Assembly: GCA_029582165.1 (NCBI GenBank)
Contig: CM055872.1
Location: forward strand, 48,807,695 to 48,871,694
Direction of reading: 5' to 3'
Length of the DNA stretch: 64,000 nt
Source of the DNA: Portulaca oleracea
Taxonomy: Eukaryota; Streptophyta; Magnoliopsida; Caryophyllales; Portulacaceae
In this document: piece by piece, positions 21,350 through 32,881 of the stretch
Numbering within the stretch: position 1 is the stretch's first letter
How the letters are laid out: the number at the start of each line of letters is the position of its first letter
Program-made: the position numbers and the translations under genes
Notes under the pieces: model-generated
Told to the model about the DNA's origin: nothing
Seen by the model: only the letters and a program-made list of their open reading frames with translations
Databases searched by the model: none

Positions 21350-22231
21350 GAACGAATTTCGACTAAATCCCTCGAATGTTGTTGAGCGGCCATTTCAATG
21401 GTTGAATTCTTTTTACTGCTTGATGATTTTGGAGTGAAAAGGCAATAAGGATGGCTAATAGAATTTTTTTGTGTGTGTACCTTCAATTTGTATAACATTA
21501 ATGAAGAAATGTTGTTACTTGTTACCTTTTAAAACCATACGAAATTCAACTAGTGTATTCTGCCACTAGGTCCACTACATTTCCATGCCACACGTCCCAA
21601 TCTCCTCAACCCCATATTTACCATTATTGATTTCTCAACCCCCCATTACTTTGCATATTTCTTTTTTTTCCTTATAAATTTTTAACATGATACCACCCAT
21701 CTCGTAATGTTCATAGGAGTGGCCTACAGGCCTAGAAATTAGTTTTCTAATTTACAAATTAAGATTTAAATTCAAATTGATGGTTGTTACCAAACTATAT
21801 CCACCATCCATTCTATATTAATTGTTGCATTTGATCCCCATTATAAAAAAAAAGTTGCATTTCAAAATTATGAGGTTTAATTTTTAAAAAACTTGACCAC
21901 AATTTTATAAATATATAAAATGATTTGTTAAACAAAATTATTACAATGAATATTGCACCACAATTGAAAAAAAGTTTAACTATGGTAGTTGAAAATTTCA
22001 TAACCATTAATTTATCAAAAATAAATTATATAAATCAACAAGATTTATAACTCACCAAATAAGATTAGCTGTTGTGATAAGTTGTTTGCATCAGTATATT
22101 TTAATTGTGATTTTCAATGGTAGAATTAATCTTACTTACACTTTTCAATTATGATTGTTGAAAAAATCAATTTTGATATAATATCGTTCAAATATTAAAT
22201 TTTAATAAATTATATCTCAACAAATAGGATG
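21350..22231. other. AT-rich intergenic DNA
   Basis: No coding region or clear repeat. Very AT-rich after 21820. Confidence 0.4.
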
Positions 22232-24041
22232 TGTAACGCCCCGGAAATTCAATTATAGAAAAGTCAAAGTCAAACTAACGTTAACAGACGAAATTAGCAG
22301 AAGACTCAAAACTCTTATTGGGCGTCACTGCCGTATCCCCGAAGGAATACAAGGCGAGAAGGAAACTACAACTGTCTGATAATGGTAAACCAACTAACAA
22401 ACTCAAACTGAGAAAACAACTTAACAACCCTAACTTCAAGTCTTTCTGAGTTGAAACATAACACGACTAATAAAAACTAAACATGCCAAGCCTCACTGCT
22501 AATTCCCGTTCCCAGCATATTGATCATCGCCTGAAAACAAAACATTTCAAAACTGAAGGGGAAATCTCAATAATGTCTACCCCTAACGTTAAAAAACAAG
22601 GTAAGTTTATTTCACTTTATTTGAGGGAAAGGGAACAAGTCAAACCATTTCACAAACCTTTAATCCCTTAACTGTTTTCCTCAACCCAACCAATTCATAT
22701 TTTATTATGCGGGCGGGATATCAAATCCCATAAAGTAACATCGCCTACCAAAGGCATCAAAACATTCGCCTACCAAAGGCATCAAAGATAATCGCCTACC
22801 AAAGGCATAAATATAATAATCGCCTACCAAAGGCATCAACAATCGCCTACCAAAGGCATAAAAATAATCGCCTACCAAAGGCATCAACAATCGCCTACTA
22901 AAGGCATCAAAGATAATCGCCTACCAAAGGCATCAAAGATAATCGCCTACCAAAGACATCAACAACCGCCTACCAAAGGCATCAATATAATAAACCCGCT
23001 TAATGTTTCACTTTGAATTATTAGTATCTTATGCAAAACTCAACTCACAGCTCTCAAGTCAAACCCAACCCAGGTTATCAAAACCAATAAGAAAACCATT
23101 AATAAAAGACCATCACAACATCTCAACTCATAAATCAAAACGCAACAAATAATCAAAACAGATGGTCTAAATTTCCACATGAGGTCCCCTTTCGGGATGC
23201 AATTCTCAAAACATATTAGAAATCAATGCATGTGACATTTAAAGAGCATCCCAGTGGGGATTAGAGCATAGGCATTACCTGGTTAACTTCACTTCACAAC
23301 AAAAACGAACACACTTGAGCTTACTAACGAGGCGAGTTAGCTCGGGCCTAAAATAGAATAATTATTCTAATTAAAACGTGCCCTTCGAAGTTAGTATTAA
23401 CTACCTTCTACCTAACCCTCCCCTAGGAATACTATAGGTTCCTATCAATCATGAATTCACACTTTAAATTACCTAATACATTCCAAGTAATCACGTAACA
23501 AGATCAAAACATCATTTTCACTCAACAACATTTTTATTAATAAATAACGTCAATAAGACATATTACAGCATCCAAATAAAAAGGGTCAAAACTTGACTTC
23601 CCGACATCCTATGGGTCTGGTTTTGGGATTTTCGAAAACCTCGGGATGTCTACTAAAACTCTTATGTTGAATCCGAGACCCAACACACGCTTTAAGGTTC
23701 TCAAAAACAGTCATCTTTCCAAACTGTCTAGATCTGACCTAGGTTTGGTAATCGGGGTATAACTAGACTTATAAAATTCCAACGTCCGATCCATAAAATT
23801 CCTATAAAACCTAACATCTAAGGGAACCTCCAGTCCAAAGGGTTCGATCAAACGACAAATATACTTATCGTGGTGACCCGATCTTTAGACCCTATCAAAA
23901 CTGTCCTACACCCGGTTCCCATATAATTGATTATTTCGGTTCTAACTTTCACCATTTGATCCTGGGGTCCTAATTTGGGCTTAAAACAGTGACTAAGGTT
24001 CAAAGTAATTAATCTAATCCAACTAAGGTCCAAAAGCTACC
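22232..24041 (+). repeat. Chromovirus-type LTR (copy D), interrupted by element B
   Basis: Starts tgtaacgccccggaaa, the usual start of Tekay/Del-type LTRs, and is similar to the minus-strand copy E that begins at 39959 (shared block: gggcgtcactgccgtatccc). No polypurine tract precedes it, so it is a solo or 5' LTR. Element B was inserted at 24041 and the LTR-like sequence resumes at 34551. The distal end is not defined; the whole may exceed 2 kb. Confidence 0.65.
22737..22990. repeat. Minisatellite inside LTR D, about 10 units
   Basis: Ten units of tcgcctaccaaaggcatcaa with variable short spacers (0-9 bases, often agata or ataa). Each unit contains gcct...aggc, a small hairpin. The sister LTR E has no array at the matching place, so the expansion happened after the copies separated. 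Confidence 0.9.
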
Positions 24042-25707
24042 TGTGGGACCCGGGAAAATCCCCGTTAGTGTCCCTCGAGGTAAACGACGAGTCGAAAGGG
24101 TTGTCTTTTCTTTGAGAAGATTTGCTTGAATCTCCGTTTAAAATAAATTAAACTTAAAATTTAAATAAATCCTTTTTTCTTCGAAATTTTTATTTACTCG
24201 GAGAAATAAATAGAAAACGAAAAAGAAAGAAAAAAAAGCAGAAGAAATAAAAGAAGACAACAAACAGAGAGTCTCAGGACTGGGCTCGGGATGACTCACT
24301 GTAGCAATATCTGCAGGTATTGTGAGTCAGTGGCTCAAAAAAAGGTCCGGATCTGGAAGTCAGATCCAAGGCACGAGACTAGCCAGAATACCGCCAGGTA
24401 TTCTATCAGTCCCGGCCTCGGGATCTACTTTCGAGACGGAGAATAAAAAAAACTGAAAATAAAATCTTTTTATTTTAGTTTTTCGAAACAGAAAATAAAA
24501 TACGAAAAGAAAATGAATAAAAGAGAAAATGAAAGAAAAAAAAAGGAAAAGGAAAGAAGTGTCACCAATTAATTTTTGAATGAGAATTAATAAACTCGAA
24601 AGAAAAAAAAGAGACTCCACAGACCACGAACCACGAGATTTGGATCCAGGGGTAAGGTTACGGATTCGAGAATAAAAATTCCCGAATCCGCCCGTTCAAC
24701 GAAAGGACTTTATTAAACCAATTAAATACAAGAAATAAAAGAATTAAATACAAACGTACCTTTATTCACGAACAATCCATATTATTTAGGTCGAGTTTAG
24801 GGTTAACTCAAGTTACAAGATAATATGAATGGAGAAGGGATAAAGTAAAATGCCAGTTAAGTGTATGCAAAATGAGAGAAATAAAGAGGGAGAAGAGAAC
24901 GTGAAATCACCAAGTGTCAATACGCCAGGGTGATTTCGGTGTAGAATGAAATGGGGGATGAGAGGGTTTTTATAGGAGAAATGATGGTAGGAAATTAGGT
25001 TAAAATGAGGGGGAAAAGATGGCAGGAATAACGCCAAGCATTTAGGCCCAACTGCGCGACGTTCAGATTAGGGCACGCATTTCGAGGCGAGCTGAGGCGA
25101 GCCGGGTCGAGCAAAATCCGCCCACAATACCTGCAGGCATGCTGGGCTTTGGAGGCGCCCAACTGCGGGTTTCCCTAGGTCAACGCGCTTCCCGAGGTAA
25201 ACCGGGTTGGGCCTGACCCGCCGAAATACCTGCCGGTATGCTGGGTTTGGGAGAAGCCCAGATGCATGCTTCCCGAGGTGGGCCCACTTCCCCAGGTGGG
25301 CCCGCTTCCCGAGGCAACCCGGCCCGACCCGACAGAATACCTGCCGGTATGCTGGGCCTGGGAGAAGCCCAATTGCACGCTTTCCGAGGTGGGCCCGCTT
25401 CCCGAAGTAACCCAGCCCGCCCCGATAGAATACATGCCGGTATGTTGGGCCTGAGAGAAGCCTAGTTGCACGCTTTCCAATGGGCACGCTTCCCGAGGTG
25501 ACCTGGGTCGAGCATAACCCACCAAAATACCTGCAGGTATGCCCATATCCGGGTTGCGATCTGCTTTAGGCGCGTGCGGGCTTTATTTTTTGGTGATTTT
25601 TTTGTTTTGGGTTTTTCTTCCTTTTGCATTTCACTTTCTTCGGCATTTTCCTAAAATAAAACAAAAATGAAAATAAAAATAATTACAATAATTATGAGAC
25701 GTCTACA
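24042..25707 (-). repeat. Element B 3' LTR (left)
   Basis: 1,666 bp, starting tgtgggaccc and ending gtctaca on the plus strand. It carries five palindromic motif copies at 25127-25540 in sub-repeats of 93-111 bp, more than the three units of its partner LTR. It lacks about 120 bp present in the partner around 33541-33660. Long open frames here come from the GC-rich sub-repeats. Confidence 0.88.
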
Positions 25708-25730
25708 GTTAGCCCCCCCTTTGATCGAGT
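25708..25730 (-). promoter_or_regulatory. Polypurine tract of element B
   Basis: The plus strand reads gttagccccccctttgatc directly after the LTR end, that is a purine-rich tract (aaaggggggg) on the minus strand, the expected primer for plus-strand DNA synthesis. Confidence 0.7.
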
Positions 25731-25764
25731 CTGAGTAAGACGATGATCAAAGTATAGCTTGGAG

Positions 25765-26190
25765 GTCTTCGATCTTTCTTAACGTCGTTCAATCTTTCCC
25801 GATGTCGTTTAAGTGTAGTTCAGTCTTTCCCGATGTCGTTGAAAATGTAGCTCAGTCATTCTCGATGTCGTTGAAATGTAGCTCAGTCTCTCCCGATGTC
25901 GTTGAAATGTAGCTCAATCTTTCCCGATGTCGTTGAAATGTAGCTCAGTCTTTCCCGATGTTGTTGAAATGTAGCTCGATCTCTCCCGATGTCGTTGAAA
26001 TGTAGCTCAGTCTTTCTCGATGTCATTGAAATGTAGCTAAGTCTTTCCCGATGTCTTTGAAATGTAGCTCAATCTTTCCCGATGTCTTTGAAATGTAGCT
26101 CAGTCTTTCCCGATGTTGTTGAAATGTAGCTCGGTCTTTCCCGATGTCGTTGAAATGTAGCTCAGTCTTTCCCGATGTCGCTCGTTCTTT
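25765..26190. repeat. 31 bp minisatellite next to the tract, about 13 units (element B)
   Basis: Unit near ctcagtctttcccgatgtcg followed by ttgaaatgtag. About 13 units with 1-3 changes each. It lies in the 3' untranslated part of the element, the region known to be array-prone in Tat/Ogre elements. Confidence 0.9.
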
Positions 26191-29100
26191 CGTTGAAGAT
26201 GATGCATAATTGACTTGAAATTATTTTTTGAGTTATATAGAAATTATATTTCCATATTTTCTCTTGAAAATAATATTTTTTTTTGTTTTCATTTTTATTT
26301 ATTATAGGAGTATTAAAACAAAAGAAGTTTTGAATTCTCCTCATAATAATTTCCCAGTCAATGCATGTTAGGCCGGTGTACCTCGATTTTCCCTACCAGA
26401 TCCGGGAACTTGACCAGAGTCACAGAATACCTCGATTTTCTACCGGAATGGGCCCATACCGCCAGGTATGGTCTCGGTTTCAGACCCGAGCTTGACCCAC
26501 TGACTTGCCGGAATTTTGCTGAAATGGGCACCATACCGCCTCGTATGGTCTCGGGTTCAGACCCGAGCTTGACCCACTGTCTTGCGGGAATTCTGCTGAA
26601 ACGCACACCATACCGCCTGGTATTTGCTCATTTTTAAGTTTTCAGATTCGAATTTTTAAGCTGATTTTCGCTCGAGTCTCGGAATTTGAACTCGGAAAAT
26701 TCGTCGGAACCCGGACCATACCTGGCGGTATAGCCTGGTTCAGACTCGGGACGGACCCAGACTCGTTTTCGGGTTTCCTTTTGCGCGGTCTGTAGGAGAC
26801 CCATACCTGGCGGTATGGGCTCGGGTTCGAACGAGTGACTCGCTCGGTTTTGGTCGATTGACAACCCGGGGTAGCTCCCATGCTTGCTTGCATGGTTTCG
26901 GGTCTGGGTCTTGGTTCTGGTTCGAGAATTTTACTTTGTCCCGGGATGTTAAACCTCCCTTTTGTGTTATGTAGTTTGTTTTTGGCAATGACGCAACCTT
27001 TGAAACCACGAGGCATCAGAATAAGCATGAGTGGCTTAGGAGATCGGAAGTCCCGGTAAGCCTTTCAAACTCATATTTTTTATATGGTCTTGGTATTCCG
27101 TATGCATGCTTTATGCCAACCTTGTCATGTATTGAGGCCCAAAATTTTTTGTTGTTTCTTGTGTCGTCAAATTTTTAGAGTTTAACGTTGAGATTAATTA
27201 ATAATCTCGAGGTTTTTCTCATAAAAATCTGATGTCATGCCTCCAGGCATGCACATCTGTCCAGTTTTCCATACTTTTCTGTACTGTTTTTTTTTTTCAA
27301 ATCCTTGTACAGTCAGGCTATCATGCCTCCAAGCATGCAGCTCTGTCCCGTCGATGTCGATCGATTAGTCCTCTCGTTGTTCGAACTCGCCAGCCGCCAT
27401 GCCCGCAGTATGGTGCTCGCTCGAGTTTTTCCAGACGGCCCGAACAGATTTAAGCTCGCAAGCTACCATCCCCGCGGTATGGTGCTCGTCGAGTTTTTCG
27501 CACATTCAGGCGATTTAAATGCCGCGGTGGCATGCCTCCAGGTATGCTACTATGTCTGCTGAATTCTATCCAGTTTTCTTTGTTTTTGCACAGTCTTGCC
27601 GGATTCGGGCCTAGTCTGGCTGTCATGCCTCCAGGCATGCAACTCAGTCCAACTTTCTTTGTTTTTCTGCACTGCTTCGTCAGATTTGGGGTCTAGTAAG
27701 GCTGTCATGCCTCCAGGCATGCAACTCTGTCCAGCCCAAGATCGGTCAGCCGGATTTCACTTGTTGCACGAAACCCTAGGTAGGCTGCCATGCTTGCAGG
27801 CATGGCGCTCTGCCCGATGGTTTTTTCGCATGGCCTAACCTTGAGTCTCCTCCGCCAAGCATACCGCTAGGTATTGCTATGTGAAATCTTGTATTTTGTC
27901 TTCGCATCAGGTCCTTTTTTCTCTTGGCCCGGACTATACTTGGGGGTATGGTGTCTGGTTGTAAGACCCAGACTCGACTCGTTCTTGGCAGTGTGGATTG
28001 GGTTTTGTCTGTATGCTCGAGTCTTCTCAGTTTAATTTAGAAATGAGTTATTAGTTACTCAGATAATGAATTATTTTTCAAATTATTTCTCATAAAAAAT
28101 TGTGATACGCTTTAGAGTTTAACTCGAAAATGAGCTAATTCTCATAAAAATTTGTGATCGGAATTTTAGAATTTAACTCGGAAATGAGCTAGTTCTCATA
28201 AAAATTTGTGATCCGAATTTTTAGAGCTTAACTCGGAAAATGAGTTACTTCTCGTAAAACTCGAACTATCTCTTCATCGGCAGCGTCCTTTGAGCTTCTA
28301 GCAATATGTCCGAAGGCGATTAAGACTCCAAGTGAGCTTGCTTGATTTCTAATCACCATAACTGCATTTCTTTTGATGTTCGAGCGGGAGATAGAAGAGT
28401 GCAAATGCGGTCTTATGCGTGCTATGCTACATGAATTATGTGAGAATAAAAAAATATACAACTCTATTATGCATTTTATACTATAAGACTCTTTATGCAT
28501 GATTTTTATGCAATCCTAATTCTAATGCATGATGTGACTCTTTTTTATTTTTCTGTACTTTTTTTTTATTTATGCAATGCATGTGACTTTTTTTTATTTG
28601 ACTCGAGAAAAAAAGAAAAAATAAATAAAAACTAAAAAAAACTAACATGACTCAAAATGAAAATGAAAAACGAATTAATGTGACTCAAAATGCAAACTAA
28701 TGTGACTTAAAATGAAAAATGCATATGACCTAAAAAAAATGCACATTGATTTGTTGCATGTATGTGATATGAACAACCCCCACTTCCTCGAGAGAAAAAA
28801 AAGTAAATCAGAAACCTTAAATGTCGAGAGTGATTTCGAAGTGAGTTTAAGGACAAGGCAAAAATAGTGAAAATGATGAGTTCTCTTGTCGAACTACCTC
28901 GTAAGTTGCCGTGATGCGGGTATTGAGTGATGAGCGAGCCTCCAGTTGGAATGCTGCAGAAGTCAATATTAATGAAAGACTCGGCCTGCTTAAGCTACGT
29001 GATAGGATAGTCAGGACGCTCGACCTTGATGTCATGATTACGAACCCCAAGCACTAAGAAGGATCAAGCGATAAGTCGTCTTGATTTTTCTTGCCTTTTC

Positions 29101-30968
29101 TCTATTTTTCTTGATTCTTTTAGGTAGGAACATGTAAGCACCAAGCCCCTAGTATCAGTGAACAAGCGTCTTTAGGTGAGTCAGAATGATTTACCCAGGT
29201 GGGTGTCGCCTTCAAATAATGCCCTATTTTGATGCAGCTGGCATCTTGTTCTGCCAAAGAAGTTATCCCTCATTCAGGTGTTCTGAAAGCAGGGACTAAC
29301 TGACGGATCTCATACATGCACTAATGACCGAATCAGAAGAGCTCACAGGGTAAGGAACAATGAATGATAGGATATAGAAAAGGTAGGAACGATGGTATAG
29401 AAAGCATGCTTGTGAATAGTTAGGCCCCAACAGTGGGCATCAAATGAATGGATGAGTAGTTTGATGGACAGAGGTTCGAGCTAATAGAATGGACGGGATG
29501 GTCTATGGATGGAGCACCATGTCTCGTGGGTTAATCTCATAAGGGAAGAGATGGTCAAATGGCTTTGGTTTGATGGATTTAGGTATGAAGGGTGATCCAA
29601 GTCTGATGGGAAAAAATGTGGGTGTGCTTAGGTGAAAGAAATCTGACAGCTTGTCAGTGTCATTAGAGACCAAGGTTTCCTCTCCTTTTGCCTAGCTCGC
29701 CTGGTGAGGTTTTCAAGCTAGCCACTCTTTATTCTATCTCTCAAAGACCAAATGACTTGATGATGGATTTTCTCTAAAGCGAATTGTAGCGGCGGGGCCT
29801 CCCAGAGGTTCTCCTACGTATCCAGTATGGAATCAGGCCAGTCGTAGTTGAACAGGTGCAGCTTTGATTGATGCCTCAAGAAGGACTTTGAGATGGGTCG
29901 AAGGTTTAATGGGAAGGATAGGTGTGAGGGTTTGACGGGAAGGTTTTGGAATGTGTGCAAGTGACCAATGTGAACCGACGATTGCCTCTTATGCCTCTTA
30001 TTCTTGCTTTCTTCTTTTTTTGTATTTATTTTTTGTATTTTTTTTTTAACTCGACAACCCAATCTATATTTCTCTTTTCCATGATATTTATCACCCGCAA
30101 CACATTAGTTGGCTTAAATGGATTTAGGGAATAGATGGTCATAAAATGAATGACCAGGTTCGTGGTGGTGGTTAAGAAGATGGTGTGAGAAGGTAATAAT
30201 GTAGGTAAAGCGGCTAGGTGAGAATGAGGGTGGTTATGATGTAGCTAGGTGGTAAGGGGTGGAAGCCTTCTGTCATAGGCATGTCTTTTTAAGTTGCATG
30301 ATTTATTAGATGGGGAAAGTCACTTGCAGAGATTATTGGTCACATTGAGTTCTCTCCTTTTGCCTAACCTATTGAGTTGGTGCTCAGGTTAGTTTCCCTC
30401 CTCTTAACTTTTACTCATTTACTTCTCCTTTCGCCCAACTTGTTAGATGAGTGTTCAAGTTGGCCTCGCTCTTTTTTATTTATCTCTCCTTTTGCTTAAC
30501 TTCGCTTTGGCGGTGAAGTTAGCCTCTCTTCTATCTATTAACCTTGGACTCGGGGTAGGGCACAAAAGCATAGAGAAAATGTGATGGAGATATAAGGTGG
30601 AGTGAAGGATGTGAGAAGATGGATGTGTCAGACTTGGATGGTCATATGGGTGAGTGAGCTCTTCAATTCAAATCAGGAATGCAAGCACAAGATTCTTTCC
30701 TTAGCAATTTAGAAGCAAATGAAGGGTCAGGGAAGACAAGAGTCATAATCATGAAATGTTTCATCTTTATTGAATGCAACTAAGATGAATACATTAAAAA
30801 AATCTACTTGGGATACATCCCAACTGACTCTGAAAATAAATGCCGACTTTCACGGAAAGAAAAGGAATGATAATAGAAAATCTCCTAGTTAAGCCTTGTC
30901 ATCTTCTACTCTGATGTAACCCAGGATTATAGAGCTTGCAGCGGAAGATCCCCGTATAGCCTGAATTT
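26191..30968 (-). other. Non-coding interior of element B
   Basis: About 4.8 kb where pol would be expected, with no retroviral domain in any frame. 26455-27950 contains at least sixteen palindromic 16-18-mers of the types cataccgccaggtatg and catgcctccaggcatg. 28040-28260 repeats aactcggaaatgagtta phrases. 29692-30522 holds a set of short hairpins separated by ctctccttttg. From about 28000 on, it aligns by eye with 45500-48300 of element C, so it was inherited in common and is not random filler. Confidence 0.7.
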
Positions 30969-31833
30969 CTAATGGGGCTTCTGTATTGTTTGTGCTGGCG
31001 GCAATTCTCCTAATTGGAACACTTCTTCAAGTTTTTTCTTGAGGGTGAAGTAGTTTTCAGTATCATGACCTCGAGGTCTATGATATCTACAAAACTTACT
31101 TGAGTTCCAAAATTTTCCCTCATTTCCGAGTTCGCATCGAAAAGGGGGAAGCTCGATCTTTCCTTCCTTAAGAAGACAATTGAGAGCCTCGGTATTGGTA
31201 GTGTAGATTGGAATTTCAACATTCTTAGCAGAGGAATTAGGAGCCCTTTGATGAACGTCAGTGTTATGCAATCCCATTGATGATGATCCTTCTCCAATAT
31301 TTTTTTCTGATGCGATATTCACTATTGGCCGTCCTTCTATCGTTTTGTAGAATCCAAAGGATCATATCCATTTTTCGCTCCAAGCCTTCCATGCGTGATT
31401 GCATTTGAATTATTGTGGTAAAGAGTTTGTCCATAAAAGAACTTTCTCGTTCGCCATATCTTTTTACTTGATCTCCTCTTGTGAGTGAGGTCGGGGTTTG
31501 ATCCTCCTTCTCAGTTGAAGGGGACTTCTCCTTTTGTAAGTTGAACCTATGTGGTTGATCATCTCTAAGAATAGAAGTGAATCCCGTGTCCATATTGTGA
31601 TTTGCAGACATAAAGATCTCTCTCTCTATTTCATGCATGCCTAATATTTTGCTATGATGGTTGTCGCTTTCCTCTTCATCAAGAAAATTCAGCCTATCAT
31701 TCATCCTTGCTAGCGTATCAATGATTTCATCTATTCTCCTATCATTGCGTTGCATTTGCTGTGAAGCTCCAGTCAAATGTTGGGAGAGGAAGAGACTGAA
31801 TTCACTGTTGCTAGGTATTCTATTGGAGGCCAT
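30969..31833 (-). pseudogene. gag: Deleted gag of element B
   Basis: Two overlapping frames. The first (31264-31833) starts MASNRIPSNSEFSLFL and has NDRRIDEIIDTLARMNDRL, matching the N-terminal helix region of Gag in element C (QDRRIEGVIQAIQTINDRL). The second (30969-31322) ends with the Gag zinc-finger-like CRYHRPRGHDTENY. The central Gag core present in C (LKWYYTLP to VFIQALRPRYA) is absent and replaced by a different coiled-coil-like piece. The fourth finger ligand is Tyr instead of Cys. A frameshift near 31310 separates the halves. It cannot form a normal capsid. Confidence 0.75.
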
Positions 31834-32862
31834 TGGAGACAGTGGTGCAAAGAAGGCAATTTGTTTACTATGAATTCAAAGTCGGTCACCGAATCCTTAT
31901 TCTGCCTGTATGGAAACCATAAACTTCAAAAATTAACCATGACATTGACTTACCCAAAGACCTAACGACCTATATGAGACAACCTAATGCAGACCATACC
32001 TATATGCTAATTTTTTCCTTTTGACTTGACTCACCCAACATTAGGCTTGCATGATGACCTCTAGCCTAAGATGAGACTATGTAAGGGGAAGGTCCATCGG
32101 GTCATCATAAGATCGAGTCAACATTAAAATCTTAATGAACTCAGATTCGAATAACGACCAAATACACGCTTTAAGGGCCCAAATACAACCAAGGGTTGGA
32201 CAAAATCAAGCGAAGATCTCGGGCTTAATCAAACTTCTTTGATTTGGGCCCAAGAGAGACCTCTAGGTGTTCTTTAACTTTTGCATGATTATTGCCCAAA
32301 CTAGAGCGGCGTTTGGGGGAAAAGACCTGATGAGACCGACTCTTAAAAAAAGAAAAACATATAACACTTAATTTACATATATCACAACAAGGATGCACAT
32401 AGCATACAAAATGGGTAATGCACCTAACCGAGGTTCTATATTCATGGGTTTAAGGTCGGATACCTAAAACTAACATTCTCATGTCTCTCACTCGTCACAA
32501 ATTCTATGGAGTTCATAGTAGTGTGACCCGTGTGTTTCTCGCAAAATTAAAAGGAAAATGTAAATTCATAATCCCAAGAATTTTGGAGAGTGCTTCATGA
32601 GTGGGAAAGTAATTTGCGATCTTCTCGAAATGTGGGGTTCATTCTTTGAATCCGGAAATATACTTAACCCAAAAGGGAAAAAGAGTTAATCTAGACGGTA
32701 CCTTTGGGTTCATCACGATTTATTAAAAACCGAGATGGAGGTCCGTATGCACGATGCCTAACTAAATAATAAAAATTACAAGAATTAATTTCTCATTTTC
32801 TACTCAAAAAGAAAAAAAATTAAGAAACTGAACTTTTCAAGTTTTACCCTCTTAAAGTAAGT
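31834..32862 (-). other. 5' leader of element B
   Basis: About 1 kb between the primer site and gag, without coding potential. Similar in sequence to 49585-50693 of element C (for example the shared acctacccaaagacctag-type phrase). Likely carries packaging and dimer signals, which I cannot locate. Confidence 0.55.
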
Positions 32863-32879
32863 CCACAGTGGAGTCGCCA
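32863..32879 (-). promoter_or_regulatory. Primer-binding site, tRNA-Arg (element B)
   Basis: 16 of 17 plus-strand bases match the tRNA-Arg (ACG) 3' end ccccagtggagtcgcca; the mismatch is at 32865. Two bases separate it from the LTR. Confidence 0.85.
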
Positions 32880-32881
32880 TT

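Noticed and set aside
22737..22990. CRISPR-like regular repeats
   Set aside because: Spacers are short, AT-rich and not unique, there are no cas genes, and the sequence is plant nuclear DNA. The same reasoning excludes 25765-26190 and 44238-44789.
25068..25546. Long open frames (up to 139 codons) with repeated 'GLLPGPAYRQVF' type reading
   Set aside because: They come from GC-rich LTR sub-repeats with a period divisible by three in places. Both strands and several frames are open, and the same happens at 33931-34479 and 43312-43722. Not proteins.
28228..28500. 90-codon minus-strand frame, also at 45598-45858
   Set aside because: Similar in elements B and C only because the DNA is homologous. 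It has no domain, the C copy diverges in frame and length, and it lies in the non-coding interior.
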